From DASYPP01 sp036006525 (lineage in GTDB: Bacteria > Gemmatimonadota > Gemmatimonadetes > Gemmatimonadales > GWC2-71-9): 64,000 bases of DNA. The stretch is taken from the NCBI GenBank assembly GCA_036006525.1, contig DASYPP010000024.1, forward strand, positions 66,687 through 130,686. Reading direction: 5' to 3'. Below the pieces are notes generated by a model that made no database searches, was not told the origin of the DNA, and saw only the letters and a program-made list of their open reading frames with translations. Positions within the stretch are counted from its first letter, which is position 1. The number at the start of each line of letters is the position of its first letter. Below, piece by piece: positions 58,382 through 64,000 of this stretch. Made by a program: the position numbers and the translations under genes.

Positions 58382-59335
58382 TCACTCGCTCCGCGGCGGC
58401 TGAAACACGTAACGGTCGAAGCTCGAATACGTCTTCGCCGGCCACAGGTCGATGTACTGGATCCATTCGCCGGCGGTCAGCGAGTCTTCTCCGGGCTTCT
58501 CATCATCCATGCGTTTACGGCTGATGGTCAGCACGGTTCCGTCCTTGAGCCAGAGTCGTCCCTCGGGCCCTTCAGTCAATCCGCCATGAAGAATCTGATC
58601 CTCCTCGGTGCGATAGACCTCGTGGCCCGCGAGCCAGCCATCGGCCGCGAGCCGACCTCGCAACTCGCGGTCGGCCGAATCGAGGACAGCACGAGTCATC
58701 TTGTCGGGGGATATGCCGATGTTCACCGCCTCGATCCGGGTGGAATCATCGCTGTAGGTGGTCATGTAGTAATAGCGTGCGCCGGGAAACGTGAGGGTAG
58801 TACCCGGAATGGTGTAGTCGAATGCCCCATCCTGACCACCCGCGATCGCGGACCGCGCGTATTTCAGATCCAGCTTGAGGGTCGATTGCCCCACCATTTC
58901 GTCCAGGGTCATATCCGGCCTGGCCGCCAGGACACCGAGGTTTCGTCTCCCCACTCGGCTCAAGACACGCGCCGGTGCGTCGCCGAACATCCCGCCGGCA
59001 ATGGCTGCCGGTATCGCGATGACCAGCCCGGCTGCAATCACTCCCCAGAGCGACCAGATGATCGTGTTCTGATGGCGAATGGCGGCGGCAACCGCCGCGA
59101 CATCCTGGTTACCAACCCGCACCTGGGCCGACAGGACCAGCTTGACGATGACGGGGATAGCCGAGAGGCCGAAGGCCACGAACAGGCCGAAGTACAGGCC
59201 GAGGGCAACGTAGCGGCTCGAACCGGTGAGCGGGCCCACGCCCATCCGCTGCAGAACGGTGCCAATGATTGGGATGCCGATCAGCGCGGCGAAGAGGGAG
59301 ACGCAGATGATGACGTGGGCGCGAAGGCTGAGCAT
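58382..59335 (-). CDS. Membrane protein of unknown function upstream of LuxR gene
   Basis: 317 residues from the Met at 59335. Helices at about 5-25, 37-60 and 90-115 are followed by a soluble, mostly beta domain of about 190 residues (GAFDYTIPGTTLTFPGARYYY, then DGTVLTISRKRMDDEKPGED). No family recognised. It probably forms a functional pair with the tethered LuxR regulator, for instance as its sensor or inhibitor; this is inference from spacing. Confidence 0.65.
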   Translation of the reverse strand: MLSLRAHVIICVSLFAALIGIPIIGTVLQRMGVGPLTGSSRYVALGLYFGLFVAFGLSAIPVIVKLVLSAQVRVGNQDVAAVAAAIRHQNTIIWSLWGVIAAGLVIAIPAAIAGGMFGDAPARVLSRVGRRNLGVLAARPDMTLDEMVGQSTLKLDLKYARSAIAGGQDGAFDYTIPGTTLTFPGARYYYMTTYSDDSTRIEAVNIGISPDKMTRAVLDSADRELRGRLAADGWLAGHEVYRTEEDQILHGGLTEGPEGRLWLKDGTVLTISRKRMDDEKPGEDSLTAGEWIQYIDLWPAKTYSSFDRYVFQPPRSE

Positions 59336-59342
59336 GATCGGC

Positions 59343-59768
59343 TCAGGATGTTTCTTTTTCGAAGAACAGTGCGGAGACATCGGGCGGCCAGTCGCTCGCG
59401 CGGTTGGTTGCCCGGTCCACGTGCGCCACGGTCATGAGGCAGCGCGACAGATTCTTGCCGGCATTATCGACCATGGTGCACTCGATCAGCGCATCGGGCC
59501 CGTGGAACTCGCGCACGAACGAGGTAATGGTGATCTCCTGGTCGCCCCGGGCCGGCTGGAGAAAGTCGATCTCCATTCTCCGGACCCAGACCATGAACGG
59601 CAACTTGCCCAGGGCCGTCAGGTCCCAGCCGATGTAGTCCCGGAGACCCTGCACCCGGTGATCCACGAAATAGATCGCGTAGTTCCCCGTGCTCACGTGG
59701 TTGTAGGGATCGAGGTCGGAGAACTGGATCCGGTGGGTGCTCTTGAAAACGATGGGTGACTTTGTCAT
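59343..59768 (-). CDS. Hotdog-fold acyl-CoA thioesterase
   Basis: 141 residues. FSDLDPYNHVSTGNYAIYFV is the 4HBT motif with the catalytic Asp; the central helix VDHRVQGLRDY and EITITSFVREFHGPDALI strands follow. Hydrolyses acyl-CoA thioesters in the cytoplasm; chain-length preference unknown. Overlaps the FG-GAP gene start region by four bases, so the two are co-expressed. Confidence 0.88.
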   Translation of the reverse strand: MTKSPIVFKSTHRIQFSDLDPYNHVSTGNYAIYFVDHRVQGLRDYIGWDLTALGKLPFMVWVRRMEIDFLQPARGDQEITITSFVREFHGPDALIECTMVDNAGKNLSRCLMTVAHVDRATNRASDWPPDVSALFFEKETS

Positions 59769-60904
59769 GGCCCGCGGTCCGCAAAGTAGACCACATTGGG
59801 TGCGTCCGACCGGGCCACCGCAATATCCAGGCGCCTATCCTGGTCGATATCAGCGATGGCGAAGCCGTAGACGGTACCCTTGGCATCGCCAAACTGGACC
59901 GGGGAGTAGTGGCGGCCGGAGCCGTCGTTGAAGTAGATAGTAGACGGAGCCTCGACGTGTCCGACCACGATGTCGATCTTTCCATCGCCGTTCAGATCGC
60001 TGACCGCGAGCGCGTATGGTGTTACGCTGCCGTCGGCGATCACATCGATCACCTCGAAGGTGCCGTCCTGCCGTCCGAAATAGACCCCGACACCCCGTCC
60101 CTCATCGATCGCAGCGATGTCAAGGACACCGTCCCCGTTGAGGTCGGCTGCTTCGGCCATGCGAATCCTCGCGTCGGGCTGGCCGAACGGAACTCTTCCG
60201 GTGATGGGGAACGTCCCGTTGCCGCCGTTCAGGTACACGTAGCCCTGGCCTCGGTCACGATGGGGAACCGCGAGGTCAATCAGTCCATCGTGATTGAAAT
60301 CGGCCGGCGTGATCGTCGTGGCGGATTCATGGGAGAAGGCGAGACAATTCCCGTCGAACTGCCCCTTTCCCCGGTTCAGGCAGACGTAGTTGGGGGTCCC
60401 GCTCTCGGACCGATTGGCGACGATTATGTCGGGCTGCCCATCGCCGTTGAGGTCTGCTACGCTGGCGTTCCTGGTCTCCCAGTCCGGCCGCCCGAAGGTC
60501 GAGCCTGCCGCGAAGTGTCCCTTTCCATCGTTCAGATAGACCAGCTTGGGATCAGGGGCATCATTGCTGATCACGACATCCAGGTCCCCGTCCCCATCGA
60601 GGTCCGCCAGCCGTCCGGAATAGGTGCGGTCGGACGCGGTGCCGAGGTCGTAGGCCGCCGCGATGTGGCCGTGGCCGTCGCCGAGAAGCACCCGATCTAC
60701 CAGGGGCCAATGGCGCCCCTTCGCGAGGACGAGATCGAGGTGGCCATCGCCGTTGAGATCCCCGATGCTGACATTGGCCGAGGTTTCGGAGGTGGTCTCG
60801 AGCAAGAGCACGCGATCGAAGCGCGGCAGGCTCCGCGCTACCGGGCTCTGCGCCCCGGCCAGGCCGGGCAGGAAGCACAGGGCCAACAGCGCCGCTCTCA
60901 GCAT
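59765..60904 (-). CDS. Exported FG-GAP/VCBS-repeat protein
   Basis: 379 residues with a signal peptide ending LPGLAGAQ. Seven repeats carry the calcium loop DLNGDGxxDL (for example SIGDLNGDGHLDLVLAKG, DLDGDGDLDVVISND), the integrin-alpha-like propeller. Likely an extracellular calcium-stabilised seven-bladed propeller for adhesion or as an enzyme module; no catalytic domain is attached. Three bases after the serine hydrolase stop. Confidence 0.9.
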   Translation of the reverse strand: MLRAALLALCFLPGLAGAQSPVARSLPRFDRVLLLETTSETSANVSIGDLNGDGHLDLVLAKGRHWPLVDRVLLGDGHGHIAAAYDLGTASDRTYSGRLADLDGDGDLDVVISNDAPDPKLVYLNDGKGHFAAGSTFGRPDWETRNASVADLNGDGQPDIIVANRSESGTPNYVCLNRGKGQFDGNCLAFSHESATTITPADFNHDGLIDLAVPHRDRGQGYVYLNGGNGTFPITGRVPFGQPDARIRMAEAADLNGDGVLDIAAIDEGRGVGVYFGRQDGTFEVIDVIADGSVTPYALAVSDLNGDGKIDIVVGHVEAPSTIYFNDGSGRHYSPVQFGDAKGTVYGFAIADIDQDRRLDIAVARSDAPNVVYFADRGP

Positions 60905-60907
60905 GAG

Positions 60908-62317
60908 CTACCCCGCCCGCGCGACAATGTACTGCTCGATTCGCCCGTCCGGCCGAGTCATCATGGTGAGGTCCATGACCACGGCGCCGGCGCGGATCCG
61001 GAACGAGGTGATGCGGAGACCGCCCCGGAGCTCGGAGCCAGTGGGGGTAAACGCCGTCGGCGCGCCCAGCGGCCCCAGGCTCGAGGCATAGTCCGCCAGC
61101 ACCTGGGCGGTAAAGAATGCCTCAGCGTTCGAGGTAAGAAGGCTCTTGTCGATCGTGCCGCGCGCCAGTCCGTCGTAGACCCGGCGCGCCATCGCGCCTG
61201 CGGCATTGTCCGTGGTGTCGGCCGGGGCGAAGATGATGGCCGCAATGCGCGAGGCAATCTGCCCCGAGGCCCCTGCGCCGCCGGGATAGATGTTGGTGAA
61301 GACCACGATCGCGGCCTTGTCGTCGGGATAGACCTGGTTGGTTGTCGTGTAGCCGGAGACTGCGCCGCCGTGCGATAGCCGCTTCCTGCCCCCAGCGATT
61401 CCCACGTTGATGCCCAACCCGTATCCGGTCGAAGTCCCGTTTGCCAGCAGGGTCGTGGTCTGCTGGGCCCGGTAGGATTCCGGCTTCAGGATCGCCTGGT
61501 TGATCATGCCGAGGTCCCAGGTCGCCAGGTCATGGGAGGTCATGGCGAGCTGACCCGCGGCGAAGAGCCAGTGGGGGCCTTCCTTCGGCGCATCCCGGAG
61601 TGGTCCGAGGCCGTTCCGCAGATAGGCGCCGGCGTCGGCGGGCCCCAGCGGGCCGGCATCGAAGTCGGCAACCGACGTCATGCCCAGCTTGCTGAAGATC
61701 CGTTGCCTTAGGAACTGCATGAAGGGCATGCCCGCGACCTTCTCGACGATGGCGCCGGCGATCACGTAGTTGGTGTTGCTGTACTGCCAGGCGGTGCCGG
61801 GGTCGAAGTCGAGTGCCTGTTTGGCCCACTGCTGCATGATGGCATCCGCGGTGGTCGGCACCTGCATGGCAGTGAAGACGTAGTCCTGCGGCCAGTAGTC
61901 CTGGTAGCCCGAGGTCATCGAGAGCAACTGGCGCAACGTCACCTGGTCGGCCCGGGTCAGGGCCGGGAACCAGCGCGCGACCTTGTCGTCGAGCGACAGC
62001 TTGCCCTCCTCGGCCAGCAGCAAGATCGCCGTGACGGTGAACTGCTTGCTCACCGAGCCGATGGCGTAACGCATCGCCGGTGTGGCAGGGGTCCCGATAC
62101 GGCCTTCTCCATAGGCGTGCTCGTACACGATCTCCCCGCCGCGCACGACGGCTACCGACGCGCTCGGCGCACCAGTCCCGCCGAGGACCGCGACTGCGGC
62201 GCTGTCGATCCGGGCGCGCTCCACCGGGGTGAGCTGCTGGGCAGCGACAGGCGCCGCGAGCACAATGACCAGCGAAAGCAGAGCGGTCAGGCGGGCGAAG
62301 CCGCGGTCACGGATCAT
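60908..62317 (-). CDS. Beta-lactamase-family serine hydrolase
   Basis: 469 residues with a signal peptide ending APVAAQ. Class C beta-lactamase/DD-peptidase fold: SVSK (SxxK, about 88-91) in YAIGSVSKQFTVTAILLL, YSN in WQYSNTNYVIAG (about 180), and a KTG-like HGG in LSHGGAVSGYTT. Acts on esters or peptidoglycan-type amides in the periplasm. The C-terminal 100 residues form an extra domain common in this group. First gene of a minus-strand run with the FG-GAP and thioesterase genes. Confidence 0.92.
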   Translation of the reverse strand: MIRDRGFARLTALLSLVIVLAAPVAAQQLTPVERARIDSAAVAVLGGTGAPSASVAVVRGGEIVYEHAYGEGRIGTPATPAMRYAIGSVSKQFTVTAILLLAEEGKLSLDDKVARWFPALTRADQVTLRQLLSMTSGYQDYWPQDYVFTAMQVPTTADAIMQQWAKQALDFDPGTAWQYSNTNYVIAGAIVEKVAGMPFMQFLRQRIFSKLGMTSVADFDAGPLGPADAGAYLRNGLGPLRDAPKEGPHWLFAAGQLAMTSHDLATWDLGMINQAILKPESYRAQQTTTLLANGTSTGYGLGINVGIAGGRKRLSHGGAVSGYTTTNQVYPDDKAAIVVFTNIYPGGAGASGQIASRIAAIIFAPADTTDNAAGAMARRVYDGLARGTIDKSLLTSNAEAFFTAQVLADYASSLGPLGAPTAFTPTGSELRGGLRITSFRIRAGAVVMDLTMMTRPDGRIEQYIVARAG

Positions 62318-62414
62318 GGGTGGTCTCCTGGTTGCGAAATGGGGCTCGGGTTATCGCGACTCACGTCGCGGCAGGCATGGTCAGGGAGTGAAGCTGCCAC
62401 CAAGGGCGTCCGGG

Positions 62415-62717
62415 TCAGACGGCACGCGACCGCGGCTTCCGCGGCTTCACATAGCGAAACTCGATGAAAAACACCCGCCGGCCAGGCCCATGCCTGGCCG
62501 TCTTGAGTAGATCCACCAAGCCGACAAACCCGGATCGCCGCGCGAGGGCCGGGGTGATGTCTGCCAGCGATATCTCAGAAACAGAGGTCACCACGACCTG
62601 GCCCGGCGGGAGGGAATACCGCCCGCCGACCTTTACATGAGGTCGTTGCCAAAGCCGGACGGTACAAGTGATCTCGCCCTGGCGAATGCGATCACGTAAG
62701 ACTCGGAGGAATTGCAC
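62415..62717 (-). CDS. ASCH-domain protein
   Basis: 100 residues from GTG 62717. The core RIRQGEITCTVRLWQRPHVK and KVGGRYSLPPGQVVVTSVSEI fit the ASCH (PUA-like) fold, predicted to bind RNA or modified nucleotides. The last residues are basic (KPRKPRSR). It starts 13 bases after the RidA stop and is probably in the same transcript. Confidence 0.75.
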   Translation of the reverse strand: MQFLRVLRDRIRQGEITCTVRLWQRPHVKVGGRYSLPPGQVVVTSVSEISLADITPALARRSGFVGLVDLLKTARHGPGRRVFFIEFRYVKPRKPRSRAV

Positions 62718-62730
62718 GTCTGCGAAAACA

Positions 62731-63108
62731 TCACCCTTCCGCGATGACTGCGATCGACACCTTCATGCCTTTGGGGCGGATGGGGAGTTTCGCCCCCTGG
62801 CGGGCGGGCGGATCCCTGGGAAACCACTTGCTCCACTCCTCGTTCATCCCGGCAAAGTCAGTCTCCTCGGCGAGGATGAAGGTGGCGCTCACCACCTGGT
62901 CCATGGAGCTACCCGCCACCGTGAGAATGGTCTCGATGTTGAGCAGGCACTGCCGAGTCTGTTCCTGGATTGAAGTCCCGACGACATCACCGGTCTGGGG
63001 ATGGAAAGGACCCTGGCCCGACACAAAGACCAAGCCGGCGGCTTTCACGGCCTGGCTGTACGCGGCGGACTGCGGCGCCTTATCCGTCTTTACGATATGC
63101 CGGGGCAA
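62731..63108 (-). CDS. RidA-family enamine/imine deaminase
   Basis: 125 residues. The N-terminal PQSAAYSQAVKAAGLVFVSGQ and the motif IETILTVAGSSMDQVVSATFI define RidA/YjgF. The usual C-terminal Arg lies in PPARQGAKLPI. RidA hydrolyses reactive enamines from amino-acid metabolism. TTG 63108 is chosen because AGGAG stands seven bases upstream. Confidence 0.9.
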   Translation of the reverse strand: MPRHIVKTDKAPQSAAYSQAVKAAGLVFVSGQGPFHPQTGDVVGTSIQEQTRQCLLNIETILTVAGSSMDQVVSATFILAEETDFAGMNEEWSKWFPRDPPARQGAKLPIRPKGMKVSIAVIAEG

Positions 63109-63271
63109 TGTGTGCTCCTATGGTGACGCGATTGGCAGTTACCAGCGAGTGTCAGGCGCGCATCACCCTCTGCCAGGTCATTCGACGCACTCCGGGTGAT
63201 ATGATGGAGGCCCTCGAGTGATACGGTATCCGTCATGGGATCGAGCCCGGGAGTGGTCTCACTGCTTACAC

Positions 63272-64000
63272 CTACTCCCCCAGGGTCCCCTTATAGAATC
63301 CGAGGATCCGGGTCCACGCGTTCTCCACTTGCGGCCCGTCGCTCCCCTGGCGCCCTGGCTTCAGGAACCCGTGGCCGGTACCGGGATACAAGTCGTACGA
63401 GTACGACTTGCCCAGCGATTTCATGATCCGGTCCACGTCGGGCAGCGTGGCGTCAATCCGGGCATCACTTTCTCCGTAGACACCCAGGACCTTGGCATTG
63501 ATCTTCGCCAGGGCGGTGGAATCGGGTGGCGGGCCGTAACACACTACCGCCGCCTTGAGGTTGGGGTTGTTGGTCGCGTACCGGAAACTCTGTCCCCCGC
63601 CCCAGCAGAACCCGATCGTCCCGATGTCGTCCTTGTGTACGGCCGGCAGGCCGTTCAGGTACGCATAGGCGGCATCGAGATCCGCGGTCACTCGCTCCGG
63701 CTCCAGGGTCGCGACCAGCTTGCGCCCCGAGTCAGCATTGGCCGGTGACATCCCATACTTCGAGGACAGGAGATCGGGAAGAATCGCCACAAAACCGCTC
63801 TTCGCCAGCCGGTCGGCCACGGTCGGCTCCCAATCCGTGAGCCCGAAAATCTCGTGGATCACGATGATCCCCGGCGCCTTGTCTTTCCGTTCCGGGTACG
63901 CGACGTATGCGCGGACCGAGTCGCTGCCCCGCTTGATGTAGACCCACTCGCCATGAGTGGTCACCGCGTCCAGCGGGTGCTTCTGGATGGCCCAGGTCCC
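63272..64000 (-). CDS. Dienelactone hydrolase family protein, 5'-truncated by window edge
   Basis: The frame is open to the last base, so the start and any signal peptide lie outside. Visible: VIHEIFGLTDWEP, the nucleophile elbow TIGFCWGGGQSF with Cys, Asp in VYGESDARID and His in YPGTGHGFLKPG, the Cys-Asp-His triad of dienelactone hydrolases. Hydrolyses cyclic lactones or related esters. The GTG at 63964 is not the start because upstream residues (WAIQKHPLDA) continue the domain. The 160 bases between it and RidA show no gene. Confidence 0.9.
   Translation of the reverse strand, partial: GTWAIQKHPLDAVTTHGEWVYIKRGSDSVRAYVAYPERKDKAPGIIVIHEIFGLTDWEPTVADRLAKSGFVAILPDLLSSKYGMSPANADSGRKLVATLEPERVTADLDAAYAYLNGLPAVHKDDIGTIGFCWGGGQSFRYATNNPNLKAAVVCYGPPPDSTALAKINAKVLGVYGESDARIDATLPDVDRIMKSLGKSYSYDLYPGTGHGFLKPGRQGSDGPQVENAWTRILGFYKGTLGE

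Noticed and set aside
59756..61378. A 540-codon plus-strand frame
   Set aside because: Antisense to the FG-GAP and serine hydrolase genes, whose signal peptides and motifs are clear; no domain of its own.
1..64000. tRNA, rRNA, riboswitch, prophage, insertion sequence
   Set aside because: No cloverleaf, conserved RNA motif, integrase, transposase or phage gene was seen on reading both strands.

Overview
The window is GC-rich (about two thirds GC by eye), densely coded on both strands and reads as a chromosome segment of a free-living Gram-negative bacterium. Signal peptides ending in AQ (GAQ, EAQ, QAQ), DUF5916/CBM9, HAF-repeat and DUF3187 outer-membrane proteins, several ECF sigma factors and abundant beta-barrel or lipoproteins suggest Gemmatimonadota or a close relative; that assignment is inference, since there is no rRNA or other phylogenetic marker apart from leuS. 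I saw no tRNA, rRNA, CRISPR array, prophage or intact insertion sequence.

Layout. 1-3.4 kb: end of an SGNH esterase, an HD-domain protein and a phospholipase D/cardiolipin synthase. 3.5-9.7 kb: ECF sigma factor, putative anti-sigma, Spy/CpxP-like protein and a MacAB-TolC-type exporter with separate ATPase and permease. 9.8-16.9 kb: DUF5916 barrel, cytochrome b plus Tat molybdopterin enzyme (YedY/MsrP-like), CPXCG protein, PHP phosphoesterase, FabH, YggX. 16.9-23.7 kb: DUF3187, pirin, an ECF sigma / zinc anti-sigma / double-PDZ operon, a decayed subtilase fragment, a ferritin-like VIT transporter and a HAF lipoprotein. 23.8-37.8 kb: leuS, a chemoreceptor, a class V aminotransferase coupled to an isochorismatase-fold protein that lacks its cysteine, a Tat glycosylasparaginase, an Omp85-like barrel, a thioredoxin-like/TetR divergent pair, small stress proteins, PAS protein and TauE permease. 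37.9-43.9 kb: a complete 4-hydroxyproline catabolic operon (semialdehyde dehydrogenase, epimerase, three-subunit D-hydroxyproline dehydrogenase, deaminase) running directly into a membrane-GAF chemoreceptor and further genes to 48.1 kb. 48.2-55.7 kb: exported MsrB and MsrA, DUF481, DUF4112, a Ser/Thr kinase, DUF411, a lipoprotein and an M1 aminopeptidase. 55.7-64 kb: a 120-bp tandem array, small enzymes, a membrane LuxR regulator, thioesterase, FG-GAP protein, serine hydrolase, ASCH, RidA and a dienelactone hydrolase cut by the window edge.

The most unusual structure is not a gene. About seventeen intergenic gaps contain inverted repeats, most of them with arms built from imperfect iterations of a short word (ggactaa, gcggtaa, gtgacaa, attgagg, cacagag, acgaagc, cgcaaagg). 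Several word families recur tens of kilobases apart, and most elements begin within about ten bases of a stop codon or supply the stop itself. One arm encodes the hydrophobic core of a lipoprotein signal peptide while its partner arm encodes the C-terminus of the upstream aminopeptidase. Other non-coding signals are four GTGA-N6-TCAC palindromes concentrated in two gaps, an 18-bp operator-like palindrome between TetR and a thioredoxin-like gene, and the 120-bp (40-codon) tandem array.
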